NCBI GenBank assembly: GCA_039028155.1
Contig: JBCCIS010000034.1
Span: forward strand, 1-56,197
DNA from: Pseudomonadota bacterium
GTDB lineage: Bacteria; Pseudomonadota; Alphaproteobacteria; SP197
DNA: 56,197 nucleotides
Direction: 5' to 3'
The notes beneath the pieces were generated by a model. That model had not been told where the DNA came from and ran no database searches. It worked only from the letters and a program-made list of their open reading frames with translations. Every line of letters begins with the position of its first letter. Positions within the stretch are counted from its first letter, which is position 1. Shown piece after piece: positions 34,874-43,245 of the stretch. The position numbers and the translations under genes are program-made.

Positions 34874-37500
34874 GAGGTGCTGTCGTCCAGCGACTTGCTG
34901 GCCTTCTCAAAGACATCACGCGACAGATTGGGCGTGCCCAGAATGCGGTCCAGAGCGCTCTTCATGAGCTGCTTGCGCGCGCTGTCGAACCGGCGCCAGC
35001 GGCCCAGGGGATCGATCAGACGCGCAGCGAGCTGCGGGTTCAGGGCATCGATCTCGATGATGCGGTCGGCGACAAAGCCATAACCCGCGCCGTCGGCGCG
35101 GTGGAAGTTCAAGGGATTGCCCATGGCGAAGGCGCCGACCAGCGCGCGAACCCGGTTGGGGTTGCGCAGGGTGAAGTCGTCGCGTTCCATCAACGCCGTC
35201 ACCTGATCCAGCGTATCGTCGCGGCTCGACCGCGCCTGCACCGAATACCATTTGTCGACGACCAGGGCGTCGTCCTTGAAGCGCTCGTGGAAATCGTCCA
35301 GCGCCGACTGACGTTCGGGTGTCTTGAGCTCGCTAAGCAAGCCCAAGGCCGCCATGCGGTCGGTCATGTTGTCGCCGTTGCGGTACTGCGTCGCCACCAT
35401 GTCGACATGGCCGCCGGCCGCCAGGTAACCAAGCGCGGTGTTCTTCAGCGCGCGGCGCCCCGCTTCCGCAGCGTCCGGACTATAGGGAACGTTGCTCAGG
35501 CACGCGCGGTAAGTGTCCTGCAGCAGACCGTCCAGTTCGCCGGCGATGGCCTCGCGCAGTGTTTCGCGCGCGGTGTGGATGGCTTCGACATCGACCACCT
35601 CCATCTGATCGGCGAGATAGCCTTCGCCGGGTAGCAGAATGGCCTGGGCGGCGAAGGCAGGGTCCAGCGCCCCATCGTCAATGATGCTTTTGATCGCGCC
35701 GATGAACGCGCCGTCTATCGCCATGTCCCGCCCGTTCTGGATCTCGGCAACACCGCGCAATAGGAGCCGCGTGCCGTATTGCTGGCCGGACTCCCAACGG
35801 TTGAAGGGATCGCTGTCATGGGCCATCAAAAACGCATCAGCCGTGTCGCCGGCATCGCTCCTGATCCGGACCGGCGCGGAGAACGCGCGGTTGATGGAGA
35901 GCACAGGATTTTCGGCAACCCCCTCGAACACGAAGGTCTGCTCGGCTTCCTGCAGGTGGACGACATGGCTTTTGCCTGAGGCGCCATCATAGGTCATCTC
36001 AAGCGGCGCGCCGTCGGGGCCGATCAAGGCGACATCGATCGGCATAAAGAGCGGCTTCTTGTCGGGTTGGCCGGGTGTCGGCGGCGTCACCTGACTGATG
36101 CCGACGGAATAGCGTTTTGCCGCTTCGTCCCAATGGCCGACGACCGAGAGTTCCGGCGTGCCAGCCTGGGAGTACCAGAGTTTGAAGTGGGTGAAGTCGA
36201 CATCGTTGGCGTCCGCCATGGCGGCGACAAAGTCGTCGCAGGTCGCGGCCTCGCCGTCATGACGTTCGAAGTAGAGGTCGAGGCCGCGTCGGAACCCGTC
36301 TCGTCCGACGATGCGCTCGATCATGCGGATGACTTCAGCGCCCTTCTCGTAGACGGTCGGCGTATAGAAGTTGTTGATCTCGATATAGCTTGCCGGGCGT
36401 ATCGGATGGGCAAGCGGGCTGGCGTCTTCGGGGAACTGCGCGGCGCGCAGGGCGCGCACGTCTTCGATGCGTTTAACCGGGCGGCTCCGCATGTCGGAGG
36501 AAAACTCCTGATCGCGAAACACGGTCAGGCCTTCCTTCAACGACAGCTGGAACCAGTCGCGGCAGGTCACGCGGTTGCCGGTCCAATTGTGAAAGTACTC
36601 GTGCGCGATGACCGATTCGATAAAGGCATAGTCGGCATCGGTCGCGGTCTCCGGGCTCGCCAGCACCAGCTTCGAATTGAAGATGTTGAGGCTCTTGTTC
36701 TCCATCGCCCCCATGTTGAAGTCGCCGACCGCGACGATGTTGAAGATGTCGAGGTCGTACTCCAGCCCGAAACGTTCCTCGTCCCAGCGCATGGAACGTT
36801 TGAGCGAATCCATCGCATAGGTGCAGCGCGGCTCGTTGCCGTGTTCCGACCAGATACGCAGGGCGACCTCGCGGCCCGACGCCGTGGTGAAGCTGTCTTC
36901 CAGGCAGCCGAGGTCGCCGGCGACCAGGGCGAACAGATAGGACGGTTTGGGGAAGGGATCGTGCCACACCGCGCGATGGTGGCCGTCATCGAAATCTTCC
37001 GACGAGACCGGGTTCCCATTCGAAAGCAGCACCGGGTACTGCGTCTTATCGGCGGTCATTGTGACGCGGTAGGTCGCCAGCACGTCCGGCCGGTCCTGGA
37101 AGAACGTGATGCGCCGGAACCCCTCGGCCTCGCACTGGGTGCAGAACATCCCGCTGGAGACATAAAGGCCTTCCAGCGCCGTGTTCGCGTCCGGCGCGAT
37201 TTCGGTTTCGGTGACAAGTGTGAAGGTATCCGGCACCTCATGCAGAGTGAGGCCGTTGTCGTCGTGACTGTAAGCGTCATCGTCGAGCGGCTGGCCATCT
37301 AAGGCAATCGAGAGAAGTGGCAGGTTGTCGCCGTCGAGCTTGAACGGACCGCCGCCCTGGCCGTTGTCGACAACCGACATTGTTGCGCGGATCCGCGTCT
37401 TCGAGGGATCGAGGTCGAACTCAAGGCTGACGTCGGTGATCCGGTAGGCCGGCGGGCGGTAGTCCTCCAGGCGGATCGTGCGCGGTTCTTCGGTTCTCAT
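34870..37500 (-). CDS. pepN: aminopeptidase N
   Basis: 876 residues, the normal size of proteobacterial M1 PepN. The exopeptidase motif is GAMEN within FNMGAMENKS. The zinc site is HEYFHNW with the distal Glu in LKEGLTVFRDQEF. The C-terminal armadillo-like domain is complete. It removes N-terminal residues from peptides in the cytoplasm. The gene overlaps its neighbours on both sides by ATGA (start with the SAF-domain oxidoreductase gene, stop with the P1 peptidase gene), so three proteins are translationally coupled. Confidence 0.97.
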   Translation of the reverse strand: MRTEEPRTIRLEDYRPPAYRITDVSLEFDLDPSKTRIRATMSVVDNGQGGGPFKLDGDNLPLLSIALDGQPLDDDAYSHDDNGLTLHEVPDTFTLVTETEIAPDANTALEGLYVSSGMFCTQCEAEGFRRITFFQDRPDVLATYRVTMTADKTQYPVLLSNGNPVSSEDFDDGHHRAVWHDPFPKPSYLFALVAGDLGCLEDSFTTASGREVALRIWSEHGNEPRCTYAMDSLKRSMRWDEERFGLEYDLDIFNIVAVGDFNMGAMENKSLNIFNSKLVLASPETATDADYAFIESVIAHEYFHNWTGNRVTCRDWFQLSLKEGLTVFRDQEFSSDMRSRPVKRIEDVRALRAAQFPEDASPLAHPIRPASYIEINNFYTPTVYEKGAEVIRMIERIVGRDGFRRGLDLYFERHDGEAATCDDFVAAMADANDVDFTHFKLWYSQAGTPELSVVGHWDEAAKRYSVGISQVTPPTPGQPDKKPLFMPIDVALIGPDGAPLEMTYDGASGKSHVVHLQEAEQTFVFEGVAENPVLSINRAFSAPVRIRSDAGDTADAFLMAHDSDPFNRWESGQQYGTRLLLRGVAEIQNGRDMAIDGAFIGAIKSIIDDGALDPAFAAQAILLPGEGYLADQMEVVDVEAIHTARETLREAIAGELDGLLQDTYRACLSNVPYSPDAAEAGRRALKNTALGYLAAGGHVDMVATQYRNGDNMTDRMAALGLLSELKTPERQSALDDFHERFKDDALVVDKWYSVQARSSRDDTLDQVTALMERDDFTLRNPNRVRALVGAFAMGNPLNFHRADGAGYGFVADRIIEIDALNPQLAARLIDPLGRWRRFDSARKQLMKSALDRILGTPNLSRDVFEKASKSLDDSTS

Positions 37501-38810
37501 GCTGCGGTCTCCCGTTGGCCTTGGGGGCCGATGGTGTTTTCCATTGCGCGGCGGGTTCGTACCGCCGGATCGTTATCATCAATGACGACGTCGGCCCAGC
37601 GCAGCGCCTGGCCGGCACCAACGTCATGGCGAAGCGCGATATCCTGGGCCAGACCGATGGGCAGCAGGCTCTCACCGAGCGATCGTTGCGCGGGCACCAG
37701 CTTGCCCCATACCGTCGCGCCACCCTCACCGTCGAGCAGCTCGCCGACCTTGAGATCACGCTTGGCGACGGCGACAGCATCGCCACGAAAGGCCTGAGGC
37801 GAGCCGGTTGGCTCGCCGCGCACCGCGATACTGGCGACGGAGATGCCGAGTTCCAGGCCGATCAGATGATAAGGCTTCCACATCGCGGTGTAGCGTCCGC
37901 TGGCGTCTGTCGCCATGCCGTACTCGCGGAAACAACGGGCGGCGTAGTCGTCGCCCACCGTCATCGTGACGTAGACGCCCCAGCGCAGGTCATCGGCGAC
38001 CGGGGAACCGTCGCGCGCCAGGCTGCTGACGACCTCGACCATGCCCGGCGCCGGCAGTTGGCCGCCGTCGGATTGCGGCTTCAGAACCTCCGAGAGTTCA
38101 TGGCAACCGACCGGCGGGAAACCGAGGCCGTCGTCGGGTGGCGTCAGGCCGGTGGCGTTCGCGACGGCCGCCATCTCGATTCCTGACTTGGTGCCGTCCA
38201 GGAACGAGTTGAACATCTTCGGGTTCATGCCGCCGGCCTTCGCTTCCTCCGGCGTCACGCCGTAGTGCGACCAGACGGTCTCCGGCGTCGATTGGTGAAA
38301 GGCGGGCAGATACTTGGTGCCCTTGCCGGCACAGACGATCTTGAAACCGGCCGCGCGGCCCCAGTCGACGAGTTCGGCGATAAGCGCCGGCTGGTCGCCA
38401 TAGGCGAGCGAATAGACCAGACCGGCTGCCCGTGCGTCGCGGGCAAGCAGGGGCCCGGCCAGAACGTCTGCCTCGACATTCACCATGATGAGATGGCGGC
38501 CCTCGCGGATGGCGGTCGCAGCATGGCGCAGGCCAGCAGCCGGGTGGCCTGTCGCCTCGATGACGATCTCGACACCGTCGCGCGCGATCAGGTCTTCCGC
38601 GTCGTCGGTGACGGGTGTCTTCGCATCATCCCAGCCGGCCTGAGCCATCGTCCGCCCGGCCTGGTCCACGTTTAGATCGGCAATGCCGATCAACCGTAGG
38701 CCGGGTGTATGGCGGGCGCGATTCAGGAACATGGCGCCGAACTTGCCGGCGCCGATCAGCGCGACGCCAACCGGGGTTTCGCGTGCGCGCATGCCGGCAT
38801 AAAGGTTCAA
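37497..38810 (-). CDS. NAD(P)-dependent oxidoreductase with C-terminal SAF domain
   Basis: 437 residues. The N-terminal VGVALIGAGKFGAMFLNRA is a dinucleotide-binding motif of the homoserine-dehydrogenase/Gfo-Idh type. The middle region has GKGTKYLPAFHQSTPETVW. The C-terminal third (RDLKVGELLDGEGGATVWGKLVPA) is a SAF domain, as in antifreeze-like and sugar-lyase proteins. Such fused proteins occur in sugar-acid and branched sugar catabolism, but the reaction here is not assignable. It is the first gene of the coupled oxidoreductase-pepN-P1 peptidase set. Confidence 0.85.
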   Translation of the reverse strand: MNLYAGMRARETPVGVALIGAGKFGAMFLNRARHTPGLRLIGIADLNVDQAGRTMAQAGWDDAKTPVTDDAEDLIARDGVEIVIEATGHPAAGLRHAATAIREGRHLIMVNVEADVLAGPLLARDARAAGLVYSLAYGDQPALIAELVDWGRAAGFKIVCAGKGTKYLPAFHQSTPETVWSHYGVTPEEAKAGGMNPKMFNSFLDGTKSGIEMAAVANATGLTPPDDGLGFPPVGCHELSEVLKPQSDGGQLPAPGMVEVVSSLARDGSPVADDLRWGVYVTMTVGDDYAARCFREYGMATDASGRYTAMWKPYHLIGLELGISVASIAVRGEPTGSPQAFRGDAVAVAKRDLKVGELLDGEGGATVWGKLVPAQRSLGESLLPIGLAQDIALRHDVGAGQALRWADVVIDDNDPAVRTRRAMENTIGPQGQRETAA

Positions 38811-38892
38811 TTGCGACTCCGGGCGACCGAGGGGTGCGCATCCTGCCCGAAATCGGCTGCCGGCGTCACCCGTCCGGTAAGGACCTAGGGGC

Positions 38893-38986
38893 TAGAGCAG
38901 GTGAATCTGCTCTACTCATAGATAGAGAGCGGATTCACATGGCAAGGTGGGACCGCCTGACGGTTCCACCTAGTCATGATCCGCTC
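38893..38986. repeat. double palindromic intergenic repeat, copy B
   Basis: Two adjoining hairpins. The first is TAGAGCAG (38893-38900), loop GTGAAT, CTGCTCTA (38907-38914), perfect. The second is nested: outer GAGCGGAT (38927-38934) with ATCCGCTC (38979-38986), and inner AGGTGGGACCG (38945) with CGGTTCCACCT (38961-38971). The inner arm is shared with copies A and C. The right side runs into the 3' end of the arylsulfotransferase-like gene, whose TAG stop (38970-38972) lies inside the repeat. Confidence 0.8.
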
Positions 38987-40226
38987 GATGCGGGCAGTCG
39001 AAAGCGCCGGGCTCGAAAAAGCCGGGTGAATAGTGGGCGGCCGCTGTGACGATATGGTTCTGGGTGTCGTCGAAGATCATCTCGCGCCGCCAGATCTGAT
39101 CGCCATCGGCATCGGCCAGCAGGACGCGGCCCCGCTCCGGCTCGGTCATCAGGATCGCGCCGTTGTCGAGCACCTGATGGGTGCCGCGTTGCCATGTATA
39201 AAACGAGATGTCGCTGCCACCCTCGAAGCTGACGTCCCACGCATCGGTCGCCGGATCGATGGCGATGATGCGCGACGAGCCGAGCCCCATCTGGTTGTCG
39301 AACACGGAAATCCGGCCGTCGGGTAAAAAGTCCGGGTCATGCTGACGGAACCAGGGGCCGTGCTTCCACCATTTGAGAAGACCGGTCTCCGGATCGATCA
39401 CGGCGACCAGGTTGAGTTCGCGCAGACTGATCAGAAGGTCGCCGGCATCGAACATGGGAAACGCAGGCGCGAGCGCTTCGGTCAAGGGTTCGACGTCGTT
39501 CGAATGAAACGCACTGCCCTGATAGATGATCTGATCGGGGTCTTCTTTGGTGCGAATGGAAAAGACGCCGTACTGGTTCTGCGCGCCGATGATATCGCGT
39601 TTGAGGTGGATGCTCGTCAGTACCTTGCCGGTATCGGCATCCAACTTCATCAGGATGTCGTTGACCCAGGACCAGATAACGTCGTCATCGCCGTTCGCGA
39701 CCACGTGATGGTAGCGGCCGGGGGTCACCCAGAGCGGTTCGCCGCAGGCATCGATCCGCGCGATGACGTTGCCGTTGTCGAAGGCGACGGCGATCGAGCC
39801 ATCGGGAAACGCCAGCATGCCGTGCAGCATGACGTTTTCCTGCTTTTCGCCTTCGGGATCGAGCGCTTCATAGTCGATTGCCCAGTGATGAAGCTCGTTT
39901 CCTTGTTCGTCATAGAGCGTGGCGCCTTGCAGCAGTCCGCGGTCGGGCGCTAAGCCGCCAATGATGACGGAGCCAGCCGGGACGCTGGCCGGTTGCTCGA
40001 CATAAAAGGCGACGCGCTGGGGATCGGCGGCGGGCACCAGGTGGCGGGTCGGCTCCAGTGCCAGATCGTTGCGCCAGTGTTCGGCCAGATCCATCACCGT
40101 CGCGCGCGCCTCGATGATTTGCGGCGCGGGAAAGACGCGGTAGATGACGGCAAAGACGCCGAACGTGATGCACAAGACACCGAACGAGACGACGAAGGCC
40201 GATCGTAAAAGGCGATCGCCTGTCAT
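38970..40226 (-). CDS. membrane-anchored arylsulfotransferase-like beta-propeller protein
   Basis: 418 residues with one N-terminal membrane helix (about residues 10-30) and a periplasmic beta-propeller. Repeated motifs such as LHGMLAFPDGSIAVAFDN and QHDPDFLPDGRISVFDN are those of the arylsulfotransferase (ASST-like) families, in which a His is transiently sulfated. It starts at the ATG within TGATG, overlapping the upstream sulfotransferase stop by one base. The last residues (ADHD) and stop are encoded by an intergenic repeat. Whether it moves sulfate or is a structural relative is open. Confidence 0.82.
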   Translation of the reverse strand: MTGDRLLRSAFVVSFGVLCITFGVFAVIYRVFPAPQIIEARATVMDLAEHWRNDLALEPTRHLVPAADPQRVAFYVEQPASVPAGSVIIGGLAPDRGLLQGATLYDEQGNELHHWAIDYEALDPEGEKQENVMLHGMLAFPDGSIAVAFDNGNVIARIDACGEPLWVTPGRYHHVVANGDDDVIWSWVNDILMKLDADTGKVLTSIHLKRDIIGAQNQYGVFSIRTKEDPDQIIYQGSAFHSNDVEPLTEALAPAFPMFDAGDLLISLRELNLVAVIDPETGLLKWWKHGPWFRQHDPDFLPDGRISVFDNQMGLGSSRIIAIDPATDAWDVSFEGGSDISFYTWQRGTHQVLDNGAILMTEPERGRVLLADADGDQIWRREMIFDDTQNHIVTAAAHYSPGFFEPGAFDCPHRADHD

Positions 40227-41329
40227 CAGCGCATGCCCACCGCCGCGATGCTCATCGGCCGGCCGGGCGCCAGGCAGCGGGCCAGAAGCGCCTGATAGAT
40301 GTCATTGCACCGCGCCTTGAGCGGTCCGGCAATGTCGGGTTCAGTTGCTGGCGTCGCGTCGCGGAACCGGTAGGCCTTGGCGATCAGGGCCGCGGGCTCG
40401 TCGATCGCCAGTGCATCAGCCAGGCTCTCTAAATGTTCCAAGGGTGATGCGCATAGACCGTCATAGTTGACCAGGACGAGTCGTTCCGGTGCCGCCGCCA
40501 GTACCGCTTCATAACAGGCCGCCCAACAGCTTAACCAAAAGGCCGGCTGGTCCGGCGTGATGTGGGGTTCGTTCTGCCACGTCAGGAAACCGATTGGGCG
40601 CAGACCTGTGCCGAACTCGAAATGGCCAAGCCAATTCATGTAGCGCCGGGCGAACGGGTCGTCATGATGGATGCGGCAGAAATGGCGGTGCTGACGCAAA
40701 AGCGACGCCGCCTGGGACCAGGGATGGCGCACCGGCACAATGATCGTGCCATCGGGGAACAGCGTCGACAAGAGATCGAGGCGCGCGATGTTGGCGTTGT
40801 TCTTCGAAAGATAACGCGACGCCGGTCGGCCGCCTGCCGCGATGATCTTGCGCATGTAGTCCTGCAAGAACGCCTCGAACACCGGCTGCCTGTCGGCGTC
40901 CGACCATGGCTCGATACGATCGGCCTGATAGTGATGACGCCAGAAGGCCTGCCAGATGATCTCCTCGAACGCCTCGGGGCTGTCGAAGCCGACTTCCATG
41001 CCGTCACCATGGGCGCGTTCCTTGTTCTCGCTGCGCCTCAGAAAAGGCGCGGCGATCTTGGGCCACAGCAGCGGGCAAAGCGCGAACGGCATGTGGCGGT
41101 AGGTCGCGGCGGCGAATTCCGGCAGCATGTTGAGCACATCCAGCAGCAACGTGGTGCCCGCACGCGGCAGCGCCGCCACGAAGACCGGCCGTTCGCAGGG
41201 CGTTTGTTCCAAGCGGTCGCGGAACAGGCGGCATTCCACGCCATTTAGCGCGACCTGCAGGTCGACATTGGCGAACGCCAGGCTGTAGAGCGCGCGGTCG
41301 AAGCGGTCATAGGGAATGTCCTGCCTCAT
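40226..41329 (-). CDS. sulfotransferase family protein
   Basis: 367 residues. The 5'-phosphosulfate-binding loop is VAALPRAGTTLLLDVLN, and the 3'-phosphate site is VPVRHPWSQAASLLRQH, both standard for PAPS-dependent sulfotransferases. It would transfer sulfate from PAPS to a hydroxyl or amine acceptor in the cytoplasm. It is the third gene of a tight four-gene operon after two small membrane proteins (2-base gap) and before the arylsulfotransferase-like gene (1-base overlap). Confidence 0.88.
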   Translation of the reverse strand: MRQDIPYDRFDRALYSLAFANVDLQVALNGVECRLFRDRLEQTPCERPVFVAALPRAGTTLLLDVLNMLPEFAAATYRHMPFALCPLLWPKIAAPFLRRSENKERAHGDGMEVGFDSPEAFEEIIWQAFWRHHYQADRIEPWSDADRQPVFEAFLQDYMRKIIAAGGRPASRYLSKNNANIARLDLLSTLFPDGTIIVPVRHPWSQAASLLRQHRHFCRIHHDDPFARRYMNWLGHFEFGTGLRPIGFLTWQNEPHITPDQPAFWLSCWAACYEAVLAAAPERLVLVNYDGLCASPLEHLESLADALAIDEPAALIAKAYRFRDATPATEPDIAGPLKARCNDIYQALLARCLAPGRPMSIAAVGMR

Positions 41330-41331
41330 GG

Positions 41332-41697
41332 TCAGCGCACCACGAACAGCGCTGTCATGGCGATGCCGGCGACCACAATGACTTCCCAGCTTTCCGCCGC
41401 CGCGATGATGCTGGCCGTGTCATAGAAGTTCAGCGCGCCACCGGTCGCGACAAACAGGATCGATAGTGCGACCGCGCCAACCGACCAGAACAACAGGATG
41501 GCAAAAGCACGCAGCATGGCAAGCGCGTCGCGCTGGATCCGCGCCTCCTTCTCATCGTCGCTAAGCGAGGTCGACGTCATGACACCGGTCGCTTCGCGCA
41601 TGGTGGTCACCACGGTGAATGATCGTTCGACCACGCGGCCGAGTTTGAGCACGGCGACAAAGAGGGCGAGCGCAAGCGCCAGAACCAGATAGGTCAT
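41332..41697 (-). CDS. small three-helix membrane protein
   Basis: 121 residues with hydrophobic segments at about 3-18, 62-85 and 100-120, and a charged loop (SDDEKEARIQRDALAMLRA) between. Family not recognised. It overlaps the upstream gene by ATGA and ends two bases before the sulfotransferase gene, so it belongs to that operon and may anchor the sulfotransferase at the inner membrane. Confidence 0.75.
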   Translation of the reverse strand: MTYLVLALALALFVAVLKLGRVVERSFTVVTTMREATGVMTSTSLSDDEKEARIQRDALAMLRAFAILLFWSVGAVALSILFVATGGALNFYDTASIIAAAESWEVIVVAGIAMTALFVVR

Positions 41698-41966
41698 GGC
41701 GTTTCGCGCGTATCGTTCTCCAGCCTGGGCGGCTGATTTTCGTGACGGCGGCGGCGCAGGCGGCGGATCGGGTACCAGACGAAGCCGACGATCGCCAAGA
41801 GCAAGGCGGCGACCAGGGCTAGCACCGTGCCGATCGCCGTGAGGCCGGCGCCTGGCCCGACATAGGCAAGCGCCGGCGCCGCCGACGGGACTGTCAGAAA
41901 GACAAACGCGATCGCGGCCAACGGTGCTGCTGCACGACCACGCATCGTTCGAATTCTTGAGAGCAT
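41694..41966 (-). CDS. small exported/membrane protein with YVGPGAG motif
   Basis: 90 residues from ATG 41966, which has AGG six bases upstream; the frame is open to 41996. An N-terminal signal-like helix ends near ALAYVGPGAG, followed by a second helix (TVLALVAALLLAIVGFVWYPI) and a basic, Arg-rich tail. The AYVGPGAG motif after a signal sequence recurs in small bacterial proteins, whose function I do not know. It is the first gene of the sulfotransferase operon. Confidence 0.7.
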   Translation of the reverse strand: MLSRIRTMRGRAAAPLAAIAFVFLTVPSAAPALAYVGPGAGLTAIGTVLALVAALLLAIVGFVWYPIRRLRRRRHENQPPRLENDTRETP

Positions 41967-42132
41967 GAGCAACCTGTCACCCGACGGTGCTGCCATGATG
42001 TCGACGGGAACGGTCGCTGGGCACCATCGAGCCTTCTACAAGTTAAGGCGCGCTCGGGTCAGACAGTGTTGCGACAATTTGGCTCAATCGTGACGGCGGA
42101 GAGAGGACGTTTTTGCCGCCGTTTTATTCCCG

Positions 42133-42345
42133 TCAGCCGTCGAGAAGTTTCTTGAACGCACGGCCGGCGACACGTGCCGGATGGGTGCCGGGCTCGGCGT
42201 CTCGCGCGACTTCGCGCACCTCGGCGATCTTTTCCTCGACCACCGGCTTGGCATGCGTCTCCGCGAGTTCGCGCGCCTTGGCTCTGACCTTGGGGTCGTT
42301 CGCCACACGGCGCGCTGCCAGCGCGACTAAGCTCCGTATCAACAT
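42133..42345 (-). CDS. small conserved hypothetical protein
   Basis: 70 residues from ATG 42345 (the frame is open to 42381). MLIRSLVALAARRVA is an amphipathic, basic opening; the rest is a charged helix rich in Lys, Glu and Ala (NDPKVRAKARELAETHAKPVVEEKI). Similar short alpha-helical proteins occur in alphaproteobacteria. No function can be given. The flanking gap toward 42405 leads into a large hairpin. Confidence 0.55.
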   Translation of the reverse strand: MLIRSLVALAARRVANDPKVRAKARELAETHAKPVVEEKIAEVREVARDAEPGTHPARVAGRAFKKLLDG

Positions 42346-42404
42346 GGCGCCAGCATAACCCATTGCGCGCGGCGATGGCACATATGGCGGCTTCTGGCCC
42401 GTCC

Positions 42405-42535
42405 TCTAGAGCATTTTCCGTTTTCACGAAATCGGTGCCGGCCCGCTCCCCCTCCCGGCCACCCCTAGGATCCTGCCATGGGTGGCCGGGAGGGGAGCGG
42501 GCTGGTGATGCCGTGTGAACGGAAAACGCTCTAGA
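42405..42535. repeat. 131-base nested hairpin with G-rich arm
   Basis: Outer arms TCTAGAGCATTTTCCG (from 42405) and CGGAAAACGCTCTAGA (to 42535) pair with one mismatch. Inner arms 42441-42464 and 42480-42502 form a 23-bp GC stem with a single bulged C and a 15-base loop holding AGGATCCT. The inner right arm reads GGG-N5-GGG-N1-GGGG-N3-GGG, a G-quadruplex pattern. The TAG stop of the DUF6445 gene (42531-42533) lies in the outer right arm. The outer TCTAGAGC resembles the TAGAGC half-sites of copies B and C. It could act as a transcription terminator and/or be a mobile palindrome; no transposase is visible. Confidence 0.85.
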
Positions 42536-43178
42536 TTGGCGGTACCTGGGGGACATTGGGCGCGTTAGGACCGGGCGCAAAGAAGAGAAGCTGGACCAGC
42601 CTGCCGTTCTCGAGGCTGTCGCCAAAACCGTCGCCGCTGGAATGCCAGAACCAGGGCCGAAACAAGATGCAGCGATTGAACTTCATCGGCAGCGAGAAGT
42701 TCAACGCCCACGCGTCGGGGTCGCTCGAGTTTTCAAGGCTCAGAATGTCGATCAACGCATCGCGCGGTGTTGGCTTGCCATAGATTTCCTGGGCTTCCTG
42801 ATCGGTCAGCGGCGCGCGGTCGGTACCGTAGCGCCGGTTGATGAAGAAGTCCGTACCGCCCGATGCATGCTCGTTAAGGGTCAGATAGATGATGGCAGCC
42901 CAGCAGCATCCGGGGTCCACGTGTACATTGCCATGGCGCTTGTCCTCGGCCAGGGTTACGCGGGCCCTGCCATGGGCCTGCGACTTTGGCACCACCTGAT
43001 GGCCCAGGATGCGGCTGAACATATCCTCATGACCCGGCCATGCCATCGATTCCTTGGAGTTGCGGCCGGGGTAGTGAACTTCAGGCGGCGGCTCCGGATA
43101 GGTCATGGACAAGGCGGTTTGACGCGCCTGTTCCGGGTTGCCGAAGAAGTCGTCGATAACGAGAAAAGACTGCTGCAT
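42531..43178 (-). CDS. DUF6445-type Fe(II)/2OG oxygenase-like protein
   Basis: 215 residues. A VIDDFFGNPEQARQTALSM opening and a jelly-roll core with NVHVDPGCCWAAIIYL (His86, Asp88), PWFWHSSGDGFG (His179) and Arg192 give a complete facial triad and 2OG anchor. The overall pattern matches the family I recall as DUF6445. Members often sit beside tryptophan halogenase or prolyl-hydroxylase-like genes, but here it is single. The C-terminus (Pro-rich VPQVPPI) and stop run into the large hairpin. Confidence 0.8.
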   Translation of the reverse strand: MQQSFLVIDDFFGNPEQARQTALSMTYPEPPPEVHYPGRNSKESMAWPGHEDMFSRILGHQVVPKSQAHGRARVTLAEDKRHGNVHVDPGCCWAAIIYLTLNEHASGGTDFFINRRYGTDRAPLTDQEAQEIYGKPTPRDALIDILSLENSSDPDAWALNFSLPMKFNRCILFRPWFWHSSGDGFGDSLENGRLVQLLFFAPGPNAPNVPQVPPI

Positions 43179-43245
43179 AGTTTACCATCGTCGAACGTGG
43201 ATTGTGGGCCAGCGTGCATCGCCGGCCCTTGCCTGACAAGAGCGC

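Noticed and set aside
36067-37302. 411-codon plus-strand open frame
   Set aside because: Antisense of pepN, whose GAMEN and HEXXH motifs are intact on the other strand.
42059-42625. 188-codon minus-strand frame crossing the large hairpin
   Set aside because: Overlaps the small hypothetical gene and the DUF6445 gene end in another frame and reads through the palindrome; Arg/Pro-rich and unlike any protein.
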